Shown here: piece after piece, positions 24,405 to 33,114 of the stretch
Numbering within the stretch: the first letter of the stretch is position 1
Layout: every line of letters starts with the position of its first letter
Assembly (NCBI GenBank): GCA_020831845.1
Contig: JAFIFV010000089.1
Span: forward strand, 1-36,978
Source of the DNA: Ectothiorhodospiraceae bacterium
Lineage (GTDB): Bacteria; Pseudomonadota; Gammaproteobacteria; Nitrococcales; Aquisalimonadaceae
Reading direction: 5' to 3'
DNA length: 36,978 nucleotides
Notes under the pieces: model-generated
Seen by the model: the letters and a program-made list of their open reading frames with translations, nothing else
What the model was told of the DNA's origin: nothing
Database searches by the model: none
Program-made: the position numbers and the translations under genes

Positions 24405-25370
24405 TCAACGCCCCTGAGCCCCTCTGCGCAGCCAGTCATGCACGAAGGCGAGCTTGCGGCGCGCAGCATCCGACAGCACGAAAGGATAGAGATCCGACAG
24501 GCCCATGGACCGGTTAACGTGATTGACCCCCACGGTGAGAGAAGCCGCGACATGGATCAGACGATAGGCATCCGGTTCCGAGTATGGGTCCCAGCCGGGG
24601 CTCGGCACTTCTGGCGAGGACAGGCCCGTGGCGACGAAGCTGTCAGTAATGTCGGTGAGGTGCAACAGATGCGCGGCGGTCTCGGCCCAGTCCTCATGCG
24701 GATGCGCGGAGGCGTAGCTGGTCAGGAAGCGCTGCCGCCAGTCGGGCGGAGGGCCGTCATTGTAGTAGCGAAGGAGCGCGTCAGTGTATTCCGTGCGCTC
24801 GTCGCCGAACATGGCGCGGAAGGCGTCGAGGAAATCGGCGCGCAGACTGAGACGCCACCAGAGCATATGGGCGATCTCGTGGCGCATATGGCCGATCATG
24901 GCGCGGTAGGGCTCTTCCAGTGCCTGACGGCGGGTGACGCGCAGGACGGGGTCTGCCTCGGCCACGCTGATGGTCACCACGCCTTCGATGTGGCCCATGG
25001 GCACGGGCGTCGGGCCCTCGGCGAGCATGTGAAAAACGGGTCGCGTGCCCGGGTCCTCCGGCCGGAACCAATGCCAGCGGCCGAGATTGTCGAGCACCCA
25101 GCGCTTGGCGGCCTCGGTCATCGCCCAATTGGGAATGGCGCCGGGTATGGAAGGGTCGGGGGCCAGCGCAGTCATGGCGCAGGACCGGCAGAAGGCGCCT
25201 TGTTCAGGAGCGACCCAGTTGCAGCTGATGACCTCCCGGTTGGCACAGAAGGGCGGCATGGGCAGAAACGCCCGCGCCTGCGGATCGTAGGCAACGGGAA
25301 CGCCGTCGGCGGTGGCGAGGTTGTCGAACCAAAGCGAGCCGGCACCGACCGGGTTAGAGAATACGCGCAT
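24405..25370 (-). CDS. Putative zinc-binding metallopeptidase
   Basis: A 321-residue protein of the putative zinc-binding peptidase group (Peptidase_Mx-like, DUF2248). An N-terminal cysteine-containing ribbon-like part (FCANREVISCNW, GAFCRSCAM) is followed by the zincin motif HEIAH, with the first His at 164 in GHMRHEIAHMLWW, and by HEDWAETAAHLLH, which supplies a third ligand. There is no signal peptide, so it is cytoplasmic. Its substrate is unknown. ATG 25370 is chosen because the family begins shortly before a conserved F-x-N-P-x-x-x-x-L-x-F-x-N stretch (here FSNPVGAGSLWFDN). It stands alone. Confidence 0.87.
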   Translation of the reverse strand: MRVFSNPVGAGSLWFDNLATADGVPVAYDPQARAFLPMPPFCANREVISCNWVAPEQGAFCRSCAMTALAPDPSIPGAIPNWAMTEAAKRWVLDNLGRWHWFRPEDPGTRPVFHMLAEGPTPVPMGHIEGVVTISVAEADPVLRVTRRQALEEPYRAMIGHMRHEIAHMLWWRLSLRADFLDAFRAMFGDERTEYTDALLRYYNDGPPPDWRQRFLTSYASAHPHEDWAETAAHLLHLTDITDSFVATGLSSPEVPSPGWDPYSEPDAYRLIHVAASLTVGVNHVNRSMGLSDLYPFVLSDAARRKLAFVHDWLRRGAQGR

Positions 25371-25785
25371 GCAACAGGACCTCAGGAAAAACGACAGGAC
25401 ACCGGGGGCGAAAGGTAGCGAATCAGGGCTCCAATTCGATCTGACGTAGATCAACTTGTTTGCGTGCGTCCTCAAGCCAACAATTCAGAGGACACCCACG
25501 ATATGGAAAGCTCGGAAGGCGTTGCTTTGCTGGCCGGCGCTTTGCTGGCCGGCGCTTTGCCCTTCGCAGACCAGGGGACACCCATAAGCATAGGCGTCAA
25601 GGCCGGCCGGTCAAACGACCGTTGGGCGGACAGCGCATCATCCCGTCTACGCGGGGTGGTGTACTGCAACGGAGTCATCAGGTGCCTCGCGCCGATCATC
25701 CACGCCATAGTCGTGGACAACCTCCGCGACGGGCCCGTCGGGGTAACTTCGGCGTTAGGCTGCACAACCATCAGCATCGACAAGC
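25371..25785. other. Gap with short tandem repeat and palindrome
   Basis: No convincing gene lies in these 415 bases. Open frames on both strands run into the XRE gene and have no ribosome-binding site. It holds a 15-bp tandem repeat, GCTTTGCTGGCCGGC (25524-25560, 2.5 copies), and a perfect 14-bp palindrome, CGACGGGCCCGTCG (25727-25740), 45 bases beyond the XRE stop, which could form a hairpin at the end of that transcript. Confidence 0.5.
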
Positions 25786-26607
25786 TCACGCGGAACCCGA
25801 GTTCGGGGATCGACCGTGTTTGGCAAAATAGACCACCATCCATAGATGCCGGTGTTCATCCACCGTTAACACCTGATGCTCGAACTCCTGTCGCTTGCCG
25901 TCGGTATCCACCACGCTGCCCACGCCCTGCATGTAGGAACCCACTGCCGGCTTGTTCCACCAGCGGCGAAAATCCGGCGAGAGGCCTTTCAGTTCGTTGA
26001 TCAAGCCGGTCAGGGCGGGGTCGTCCGGGGCCATGGCAAGATCACAGCGGAACCGGGTGAGGATTTTCGGTGCTTCGGTGCGCCAGGCGGGCAGGCGGCG
26101 GCGCAGCTCGGGGTCGGCGAACAACATGCGTAGCAGGTTACGGCCTTCACGGTCTCGCGCAGCAAAGCCGAACAGCGCATCCGCTGTCGCGTTCCAGGCG
26201 ATCACATCCCAGCGCATGGTTATCACGTAGGCCGGACGCGCCACCAGGTCATCCATCAACAGCTGCACCCGGGGCGGGATCGACTGCCACTGGTAACCCT
26301 CGGACGGTGGTGGCCGCCGATGGGCCAGCAGGAACAGGTGGCAGCACTCGGCGTCATCCAGCTTCAGCGCCCGCGCCACGTTGAGCAGAAAGTCCTCCGA
26401 CACGTTGATATCCCGCCCCTGCTCGAACCATGTGTACCAGGTCAGCCCGACGCCGGCGAGGGTGGCCACTTCCTCCCGTCGCAACCCGGGGGTGCGACGG
26501 CGGCCGGTGACCGGCAGGCCGACGTCCGCCGGGGTCAGCTTGTGGCGGTGGTGAAGCAGGAAATCGGTCAGCTCGCCGCGAGTGCGGGTCAAGGTGCGTT
26601 CTGCCAT
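25786..26607 (-). CDS. XRE-family regulator with MmyB-like ligand-binding domain
   Basis: A 273-residue regulator. The N-terminal XRE helix-turn-helix (about 10-90) contains RTPGLRREEVATLAGVGLTW and YTWFEQGRDINVSEDFL, and the C-terminal MmyB/MLTR-like domain (about 105-265) contains ARPAYVITMRWDVIAWNATA, RNLLRMLFADPELR and FRCDLAMAPDDPAL. Proteins of this build often repress a divergent transporter or dehydrogenase and may bind fatty-acid-like ligands. It is divergent from a 14-TM exporter, which is the likely target. The ATG at 26607 starts the standard N-terminus; its ribosome-binding site is weak. Confidence 0.93.
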   Translation of the reverse strand: MAERTLTRTRGELTDFLLHHRHKLTPADVGLPVTGRRRTPGLRREEVATLAGVGLTWYTWFEQGRDINVSEDFLLNVARALKLDDAECCHLFLLAHRRPPPSEGYQWQSIPPRVQLLMDDLVARPAYVITMRWDVIAWNATADALFGFAARDREGRNLLRMLFADPELRRRLPAWRTEAPKILTRFRCDLAMAPDDPALTGLINELKGLSPDFRRWWNKPAVGSYMQGVGSVVDTDGKRQEFEHQVLTVDEHRHLWMVVYFAKHGRSPNSGSA

Positions 26608-26618
26608 GGGTGCTCTCT

Positions 26619-26680
26619 GGTTACCGCCTCGGAGGTTGTTCTGTTACCACTAACAATAGGATAAATAGCTATATTGTAAC
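26619..26680. promoter_or_regulatory. Candidate operator with GTTAC/GTAAC sites, XRE/MFS gap
   Basis: GGTTACC (26619-26625), GTTAC (26643-26647) and GTAAC (26676-26680) lie in the divergent gap, the last two as an inverted pair. A second dyad, ACAATA (26653-26658) and TATTGT (26673-26678), is nested inside. The stretch is much richer in A/T than its surroundings, as expected of back-to-back promoters. Confidence 0.5.
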
Positions 26681-26752
26681 CCTATAAATTCAATCACAAA
26701 ATGCGATCCATGTCTGCCTCGCGCCTGGTGGCGCACCACTTCTGGAGAAGAC

Positions 26753-28399
26753 ATGGCACAGCAGCAATCCCTGCCTCCGTCCGCACACACACCACAGCAC
26801 TCGCCAGCACCACCCACCCCGGCGGCGGCCGCCGGGGCCCTTGCCGGCGTCCGGGAATGGGCCGGCCTGGCGGTGCTGGCCCTGCCCACGTTCCTGCTTG
26901 GTCTGGATGTGACCTTGCTGTATCTGGCCTTGCCCGCCATTGCCGCAGATCTGCAACCCAGCAGCACGCAGGCGCTGTGGATCATGGATATCTATGGTTT
27001 CATGATCGCGGGCTTCCTGATCACCATGGGCACGCTGGGGGATCGCATTGGTCGCCGCCGCTTGCTGATGATCGGCGCCATGGCGTTTGGTGTGGCCTCG
27101 GTGCTTGCAGCCTTCGCGCCCAGTGCGGAGATGCTGATTGCCGCCCGTGCGGCCCTCGGGGTGGCCGGCGCGACGCTGATGCCCTCGACACTGGCGTTGA
27201 TCAGCAATCTGTTCACCAACGCCCGCCAACGCGGTTTGGCCATTGGAGTCTGGGCTACGATGTTCGCCTTGGGCATGGCGGCCGGGCCCGTGGTGGGCGG
27301 TGCGCTGCTGGCGCACTTCTGGTGGGGCGCGGCATTTCTGGCGGCGGTGCCGGTGATTGCCCTGCTGCTGATCCTGGGGCCGCGCCTGTTGCCGGAATAC
27401 CGGGCCGCCGACACCGGCCCGCTCGATCTGTCCAGTGTGCTGCTGTCACTGGCGGCGATCCTGCCGGCCATCTATGGCATCAAGGAAATCGCCAAAGCCG
27501 GCCTGGACGCTGGCCCGCTGCTGGCACTGGCGGCCGGGGCGCTGTTCACCCTGTGGTTCGTGCAGCGCCAGCGGCAGCTGACCAGTCCGCTACTGGACAT
27601 GCGGCTGTTCGCCAGTCGCACGTTCACCGCAGCGCTTGTCGTGCTGCTGGTAGGGCTGGTGGGTGTCTCCGGGGTGATGTTGCTGGTGACGCAATACCTG
27701 CAACTGGTGGCGGGGTTGTCGCCGCTGGCCGCCGGCCTGTGGATGGGGCCGCCGGCGATGATGATGGTGATCGCCGGTATCACCGCGCCACTGATCGCAC
27801 GGCGCATTCGCCCCGGCTTCGTGACGGCCGGCGCACTGTTGCTGTCCGTTGGCGGCTACCTGCTGTTGGCGCGGCTGGGCGCCGGCAATATGGGCGTGTT
27901 TCCCTCTGACCTCAGCCAGGCCGTGACCGGCTTCTCGCTGGTCTATCTTGGCCTGGGCAGCATCGCGGCCCTCGGTACCGATCTGGTTGTCGGCGCCGCC
28001 CCGCCGGAACGAGCCGGCTCGGCCTCGGCCATGTCGGAAATGGCGCAGGAAATGGGTGTGGCGCTGGGGGTCGCCCTGCTGGGCAGTTTGGCTACGTTGC
28101 TGTATCGCGTCCAGATGGCCGAGGTCCTGGCACTGGCCCCGGACCTCGGCGCTGAACTGACCAGGACGCTCGGCGATAGCCTCTGGGCCGCCACCGCCGT
28201 AGCGGAAGAGTTGCCCGGCGGCACGTTGGATGCCGCCAGAGCCGCGTTTCTCCGAGGGTTGAACATCACCGCCGCCGCTGGCGGAATCGGCATCCTCGGC
28301 GTGGCCGTGCTCGCCGCTGTTTCATTGCGCCATGTACGCAGCGACGAAGACGAGGACCGAACCGATTTGCCTGTCGCTGTGCCATGCACAAATGAATAG
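26753..28399 (+). CDS. MFS multidrug exporter, DHA2 (EmrB/QacA/SmvA-like)
   Basis: A 548-residue transporter with 14 predicted helices. A proline/alanine-rich cytoplasmic start of about 30 residues precedes TM1, which contains LPTFLLGLDVTLLYLALPAI; the acidic residue there is typical of cation-binding QacA/SmvA relatives. GTLGDRIGRRRLLMIG is the canonical MFS motif A, and GVWATMFALGMAAGPVVGGA is motif C of exporters. It probably expels cationic antiseptics or dyes using the proton gradient. GGAGA lies 5 bases before the ATG. It is divergent from and presumably repressed by the XRE/MmyB-like protein. Confidence 0.94.
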   Translation: MAQQQSLPPSAHTPQHSPAPPTPAAAAGALAGVREWAGLAVLALPTFLLGLDVTLLYLALPAIAADLQPSSTQALWIMDIYGFMIAGFLITMGTLGDRIGRRRLLMIGAMAFGVASVLAAFAPSAEMLIAARAALGVAGATLMPSTLALISNLFTNARQRGLAIGVWATMFALGMAAGPVVGGALLAHFWWGAAFLAAVPVIALLLILGPRLLPEYRAADTGPLDLSSVLLSLAAILPAIYGIKEIAKAGLDAGPLLALAAGALFTLWFVQRQRQLTSPLLDMRLFASRTFTAALVVLLVGLVGVSGVMLLVTQYLQLVAGLSPLAAGLWMGPPAMMMVIAGITAPLIARRIRPGFVTAGALLLSVGGYLLLARLGAGNMGVFPSDLSQAVTGFSLVYLGLGSIAALGTDLVVGAAPPERAGSASAMSEMAQEMGVALGVALLGSLATLLYRVQMAEVLALAPDLGAELTRTLGDSLWAATAVAEELPGGTLDAARAAFLRGLNITAAAGGIGILGVAVLAAVSLRHVRSDEDEDRTDLPVAVPCTNE

Positions 28400-28679
28400 C
28401 CCATAGCCTGGAGAGTGTATGGACCTCGCGATGAAGCAATAACGCGTTGCGATGGCGGAAACAGGCCCGCGCCTCCTGGGCAAGGGCCTGCTTGTTCGGC
28501 GCGAACCATCGAACGGGTGCTTTTTTCCGGACTTCGGCAGGCTCGGAACGCCCGTTCTCCCGTGGCCAGGTCCATACCTTTCGAACACCATGGCCTGCAT
28601 TCAGGCAAGCGCTTTGCTCTCCGGCGTACCTCGCCTACCATGATGCTCTCCAGGAGCAGGCGGTACGGATGAGCCGACG

Positions 28680-30173
28680 ATGACAGGCGGCTGGTGGGGG
28701 CAGTGGGCAGCCAAGCGTCGCAGACGCGTCGGATCCCTGCTGCTGGCGTTGTTGATGTGCGCCTATCTGGGCGGGGCGATTTATCACACCATCAAGCCCC
28801 TGCCGGACGGGCTCAATGTCGCGATGCCCCCGCGGTCCGACGGCGAGGTCCGCCTTCTGGCCGATTACACCTATCTGGATGAGAATGGCCACCGTCAGTC
28901 GGATCACGAGATCTTCGATCGCATCCTAGCCCTGATCGAAGGTGCTGAACGCCTGGTTGTCCTCGACATGTTTCTCTTCAACGACTTTGCCGGTGCCAGC
29001 GACGGTGCCGATATGCGCCCCCTCTCCCGGGAAGTGGCCGATGCGCTGATAAAGCGGAAGGGCCAACGGCCGGATATGCCCGTTATCCTCATTACCGACC
29101 CCATCAACACGCTCTATGGGGGCATCGAGAATGACCAACTGCAGCGCCTGGAAGCGGCCGGTGTGGACGTGGTTATTACCCGCCTGACGGCCCTGCGTGA
29201 TTCCAACCCCACCTGGTCCGGTTTCTGGCGTCTCTGCTGCCAGTGGTTCGGGAATTCCCCCGGTGGCTGGCTACCCAACCCTGTCGGTGAGGAGCCGTTG
29301 CCCATGCGCAGCCTACTGGCCCTGCTCAACTTCAAGGCCAATCACCGGAAAACCCTGTTCGCCGACACGCCGGATGGCTGGACCGGGTTGGTGACTTCCG
29401 GGAATCCGCATGATGCCTCCAGCGCACATGGCAATATTGCGGTGGAGTTCACCGGCCAGGCCGCCCTGGATCTCCTGGCAACCGAGCGCGCCGTGGCCGA
29501 ATTCTCCCGCCCCGACCTGGACTGGCCCGAGACCGATCAGCCACTGCCGGTGGCGGCAGTAGACGCGGTCCCAGCGGATGCACCGGACACGCGTGTCCAG
29601 ATCCTCACAGAGAAGGCGATATTGGAGGGCATCCTGGCGCTGCTGGATCGTTCCCAGGCCGGGGAATCTGTCGATCTGGCCATCTTCTATCTGTCCCACC
29701 GTGAGACGGTGGAGGCCCTGCTGGCAGCGCATCGGCGCGGGGTCAGGGTGCGGGTTCTGATGGACCCCAACCAGGGGGCTTTCGGCCGTGACAAGGACGG
29801 TGTCCCCAATCAGCCGGTCGCTCATGAATTGCACCAGGCCGGCATTCCCGTGCGCTGGTGCAACACCCGGGGGGAGCAATGCCATAGCAAGTTCATCTTG
29901 CATCGGGGTAACGACAGCCGGGCTGAATTCATCGCCGGCTCTGCCAATTTCACGCGGCGCAATCTGGGCAATCTCAACCTGGAAACCAGCGTCAGCGTTC
30001 GGGCCGGGCTGGATGCTCCCGTCATGGAACAGGCAGCGACCTACTTCGATCGCCGTTGGCACAATCGCCCCGGCGAGGTCTTCAGCCTGCCCTACAGCGA
30101 CTACGGTGAGGACAGTCGCCTGCGTTACTGGCAGTACCGATTCATGGAAGCCACCGGCCTTTCGACCTTCTAG
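28680..30173 (+). CDS. Membrane-anchored phospholipase D-family protein
   Basis: A 497-residue PLD-superfamily protein. A basic start (KRRRRVG) and one transmembrane helix (about 17-35) place the catalytic part outside the cytoplasmic membrane. There are two HKD-type half-sites: H222 in ANHRKTLFAD with a downstream TSGNPHDASS, and H402 in CHSKFILHRG with GSANFTRRN. Both His-x-Lys pairs are present, so it should be active on phosphodiesters; cardiolipin synthase-like or phospholipase activity cannot be told apart. The start has no strong ribosome-binding site. It is the last gene before the copy B repeat and the universal stress gene. Confidence 0.88.
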   Translation: MTGGWWGQWAAKRRRRVGSLLLALLMCAYLGGAIYHTIKPLPDGLNVAMPPRSDGEVRLLADYTYLDENGHRQSDHEIFDRILALIEGAERLVVLDMFLFNDFAGASDGADMRPLSREVADALIKRKGQRPDMPVILITDPINTLYGGIENDQLQRLEAAGVDVVITRLTALRDSNPTWSGFWRLCCQWFGNSPGGWLPNPVGEEPLPMRSLLALLNFKANHRKTLFADTPDGWTGLVTSGNPHDASSAHGNIAVEFTGQAALDLLATERAVAEFSRPDLDWPETDQPLPVAAVDAVPADAPDTRVQILTEKAILEGILALLDRSQAGESVDLAIFYLSHRETVEALLAAHRRGVRVRVLMDPNQGAFGRDKDGVPNQPVAHELHQAGIPVRWCNTRGEQCHSKFILHRGNDSRAEFIAGSANFTRRNLGNLNLETSVSVRAGLDAPVMEQAATYFDRRWHNRPGEVFSLPYSDYGEDSRLRYWQYRFMEATGLSTF

Positions 30174-30232
30174 GCCGCTGCAGGTCAAAACCCAAAAAGG
30201 ACATATATGGACGCCTCCCCGGGGTCAAGGCA

Positions 30233-30309
30233 AGGAGGCTGCCTTCCCGGCTGCTCGATCTACGATGATCGGCCTTCGAGACATACGAGCCACGTCCGGG
30301 GAGCGTGCA
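30233..30309 (+). repeat. Dispersed ~77-bp intergenic repeat, copy B
   Basis: Partner of 22303-22379, in the same orientation. It lies 131 bases before the universal stress gene rather than 18 bases as copy A does before the aldolase. Similarity may extend about 15 bases further on the right (to CCGG). Confidence 0.65.
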
Positions 30310-30439
30310 GATGAGGAATGTGACCGGCAAACGTCCGGCGTTGGCGTCGCATGACATGGATCAACCCCGGTGCCTATCGGACGAACTATCCTTTCAGGAG
30401 TTCAGTTGTTATTTCCAGCCATGGAATCTGGAGAAGAAC

Positions 30440-30907
30440 ATGACCGATTTGCCCGAGATCCTGCTGGTGCCGGTTGACGGTTCACGGAATTCCAATGCGG
30501 CGGCGGCTTACGCAGCGCGCTTGGCTGAGCGTATAGGAGCGCAGGTGCGGCTGCTGTATGCGTTTCCGAAAACGCCGGTGGACATGCTCGGCGTGGTCAG
30601 CGAGGGTCCCAGCCGGCGGAACCTGGAGTACTTTGCGTCTGGCGCGTTCGAGAAATTGCGGGACGACTCCGCCGAGGCCGCGTTCAAGGCGGCAGTGGAG
30701 GCCATGGGCAACATTACTGTCAATGTGGACAAGAAGGTGATCTCCGGGGAGCCGGGTGAGGCCATTCTCGAGCATGCGACAGGCTTGCAGGGCGGCATGA
30801 TCGTCATGGGACGACGGGGCCTGTCCCATTTCAAGGAAATCCTCATGGGCAGCACAACGCAGCGGGTTCTGCACCACGCGAAGTGCCCGGTGCTCGTGGT
30901 GCGGTGA
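30440..30907 (+). CDS. Universal stress protein, UspA family
   Basis: A 155-residue UspA-fold protein. It begins ILLVPVDGSRNSNAAAAYAA and ends with the ATP-binding signature GRRGLSHFKEILMGSTTQRV (G-2x-G-9x-G-[ST]) followed by HHAKCPVLVVR. It is thus of the ATP-binding UspFG/MJ0577 type. Such proteins raise survival under starvation, oxidative or salt stress. ATG 30440 has GGAGAAG at good spacing; the frame is open 45 codons earlier but that part is repeat copy B and leader. It converges on the PYP operon. Confidence 0.94.
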   Translation: MTDLPEILLVPVDGSRNSNAAAAYAARLAERIGAQVRLLYAFPKTPVDMLGVVSEGPSRRNLEYFASGAFEKLRDDSAEAAFKAAVEAMGNITVNVDKKVISGEPGEAILEHATGLQGGMIVMGRRGLSHFKEILMGSTTQRVLHHAKCPVLVVR

Positions 30908-31023
30908 AACTACTATGAAACCCTGATTGGCTCTCTCGCTCGCGTTACAGTCAAATTTTTCGCGATGTCAGGCGCGGTGTGCGGCGCCTTGCCTCTGGCC
31001 ACGAACGCGATGCCAGGCGCCAA

Positions 31024-31780
31024 TCAAGCCGTTGGAAGATCCATCGCTGCTCCCCGGTTTGTCGGAACGGCCCGCGGGTCCTGCGCTCGCCGCGACTGGG
31101 TGCCGCCCCCGCCCGGTTGCAATGCTTCGGCAACTCTGCGGATGTCCGCGTACAGCGGACGATCAGTGGTGATCGCGGCGGAGAGCGTTCTCACCCAATC
31201 GCGCAGCTCCTGTGAGGCGGCGCCAAAGCCCGACTTGCCCAGCAGGTCCACCCCCTGCGCCATGGTGATGGCGCCAATGGCCTGAATCTCGTGGACTTGC
31301 GTGAGCGCTTCGGCGGTGCTGTTGTGGAAATCGATCACATCCAGGATCGCACCGAACAGTTGTGGTGCGCAGCGTATCGTGTACGGGTCCTGCGGGATTG
31401 CCTTGCTGTTCCGTACCGGCTTGTCGTCGCCAAGCTGCCGGGCCAGGTAGTGCTTGTGAACCGGTGTCAGGCGCTGGCTTCCCGCCGATAACGCCAGCAG
31501 GCGCTGGTGAGCTTCCTGCTGCCCGGGATGCGGTCGGACTGCGCCGAGCGCGCGCTCCCATGCTTCCAGCCGGCCGTTCAGGCATTCGGCGTAGGTGACT
31601 GTGCAGCGCATGGCCAGGTCGACGCACCGGCGTGCAGCCAGTCCGTTCAAGGCGGCGATGCCCGTCATGGCGGCGGTGCCGTTGACCAGCGCAAGCGCGT
31701 CCAAGGACGCGCGCTCCCAGCGCGATCTGTTCGATATGGCTGGCATGCAAATGCTCGCCGTTGATGATGATGCCACTCAT
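31024..31780 (-). pseudogene. tal: Tyrosine ammonia-lyase relic (third gene of PYP operon)
   Basis: The ATG at 31780 overlaps the pcl stop (ATGA) and starts MSGIIINGEHLHASHIEQIA, a plausible lyase N-terminus. After about 22 codons, near 31715, this reading stops matching and another frame picks up at LDALALVNGTAAMTGIAALN, which corresponds to about residue 190-200 of histidine/tyrosine ammonia-lyases. It continues through LGAVRPHPGQ and IPQDPYTIRCAPQLFGAILD to about 31310, where it jumps from DFHNSTAE to VHEIQAIGAITMAQGVDLL, near residue 455 of relatives, and ends DRPLYADIRRV plus an unrelated tail. Some 170 codons with the Ala-Ser-Gly MIO site and some 140 internal codons are missing, with a frame change at the first junction. 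A functional enzyme of about 500 residues, which would turn tyrosine into p-coumarate, cannot be made. Confidence 0.85.
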
Positions 31781-32967
31781 GCGTTCGCCTCCCAGCCGCG
31801 CGGCTTGCCCGTCATGGTGGTGGGGAGTTCGTGCAGGAAGCTCCACCGTGCCGGACGTTCGGCGCTGACCAGTTCATCACGAACCCATGCGCGCAAGGAT
31901 GATTCAGCATTCCGTTCGTCGGCGCCCGCTGACAGCACGATGGATGCACACAGGCGTGGTTCCTCGAGCGAGTCGTCCAGATGAACGCTGCAGCGCGCGA
32001 CCAGGGGGTGTGCCGCCAGGCGGGATGCCACGTGGGCAGGGTGCACGTTTCTCCCCGCGACCTGGACGACCGAGTCCTTGCGTCCAATCGGCCGGAAGTG
32101 CCGCTCATCGCTGAATTCCAGCGTGTCCTGCGGCTCGATGCTGATTGCCTCACCGATCCCCGGTCGTGTGCGCCGCAGGGCGTTTCCATCCCGGGACCAA
32201 TAGTCGAACAGCTTGTATGAAGCGTCGGTACCGAAGCGAAACCCGATGCCGGCGGTTTCGGTGGAGCCGTAGATGGACAGCATCCGGTCCATTCCGAGAG
32301 CTGCCATGTCCCGGATCAGTTCCGGCGGGCAGGGCGAGGTGGATGTGACTGCGGAAACGCCCTTGGGCAGGGGGCGGCCGAGTCTCTTCATCTGCCGCCA
32401 CCGCAACGGAAAACCGATAAGCCAGTCACCCGCGCGAAGATCGCCGGGAAGCAGGCCGGAGGCGCTGCCTTGCCGGGAAACCGGAACGTTCAGGTGCATC
32501 GGCAGCAGAACCGTGAACAGGAAGCCGTAGATGTGGTGCGAGGGAACCAGGGAAACGATTCGGTCCGCATCCGGCAACAGCCTGCCTAGCGTCAGGACTT
32601 CCTGTTCAAGGTCTTCCAGTCGATGCTTGACGCGCTTGGGCTGTCCGGTTGTCCCGGATGTGCGGAACGTCACCGCTCCGGCTTCACGCATGCCGGTGGC
32701 AGCAAGCTCCGCCCAATCCGCAAGCCGTCTGTAGCGCAGAAGGTGGTCGCCTGCGCCGATTTCCTCCAGCCCGAAACGCTCCGCACAGTTTGTGGCCAGC
32801 GAGACTATCTCGATGGAGTCGGCGGGCAAAGCGTCGCCACCGATCACTGTTTGTCCGTCCCAGCGCGCTGAATCCAGCTCCAGAAGGCCTGTGCCGCGCA
32901 GTTCGGAGAGTTCTTCGGCGATCAGGCTGCAGATCGCCGGCAGCAGGAAGTGATGATCGAGTTTCAA
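31777..32967 (-). CDS. pcl: p-Coumarate:CoA ligase of the PYP pathway
   Basis: A 396-residue adenylate-forming ligase, short for the ANL family but of the size I expect for ligases dedicated to PYP maturation. Motifs are TFRTSGTTGQPKRVKH (phosphate loop), YGSTETAG, GRKDSVVQVAGRNVHP (hinge region) and the final MTGKPRG with the catalytic Lys. It activates p-coumaric acid to its CoA thioester, from which Cys69 of PYP is modified. No early ATG fits: the likely start is TTG 32967, with AACAGG 6 bases upstream and LDHHFLLPAICSLIAEEL following. The frame is open to 33066. It lies 143 bases downstream of pyp, with dispersed motif copy 4 in the gap, and its stop overlaps the start of the tal relic. 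Confidence 0.92.
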   Translation of the reverse strand: MKLDHHFLLPAICSLIAEELSELRGTGLLELDSARWDGQTVIGGDALPADSIEIVSLATNCAERFGLEEIGAGDHLLRYRRLADWAELAATGMREAGAVTFRTSGTTGQPKRVKHRLEDLEQEVLTLGRLLPDADRIVSLVPSHHIYGFLFTVLLPMHLNVPVSRQGSASGLLPGDLRAGDWLIGFPLRWRQMKRLGRPLPKGVSAVTSTSPCPPELIRDMAALGMDRMLSIYGSTETAGIGFRFGTDASYKLFDYWSRDGNALRRTRPGIGEAISIEPQDTLEFSDERHFRPIGRKDSVVQVAGRNVHPAHVASRLAAHPLVARCSVHLDDSLEEPRLCASIVLSAGADERNAESSLRAWVRDELVSAERPARWSFLHELPTTMTGKPRGWEANA

Positions 32968-33086
32968 GAGACACCTGTTGGAAGAGGGCCGGTCGCAGCA
33001 TGCGACCGGGTTTACCGCGCTGGGTTGTTGCGGCGCAGGACCGTGGTGATGACCGCGGCCCTGCATCGCGGGAAATCCAAGCGCGA

Positions 33087-33114
33087 ACGTGGGAACTGAT
33101 CAGTGTTTCCCTAG
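33087..33114 (+). repeat. Dispersed motif copy 4 at the pyp stop codon
   Basis: ACGTGGGAACTGATCAGTGT followed by TTCCCTAG. The CTAG contains the pyp stop (TAG on the minus strand), just as copy 1 contains the iorA stop. Confidence 0.55.

Noticed and set aside
25640..25670. CATCCCGTCTACGCGGGG looks a little like a type I-E CRISPR repeat
   Set aside because: It occurs once only, with no second repeat at spacer distance and no cas gene in the window.
25740..25765. GCGTTAGGCTGCAC resembles the end of an integron attC site
   Set aside because: I found no matching RYYYAAC partner or folded-back arms at the right distance, and no integrase or cassette-like gene next to it.
25464..26000. Plus-strand open frame of 178 codons between the peptidase and XRE genes
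   Set aside because: More than 200 bases lie antisense to the well-supported XRE/MmyB gene, there is no ribosome-binding site and the translation resembles no family.
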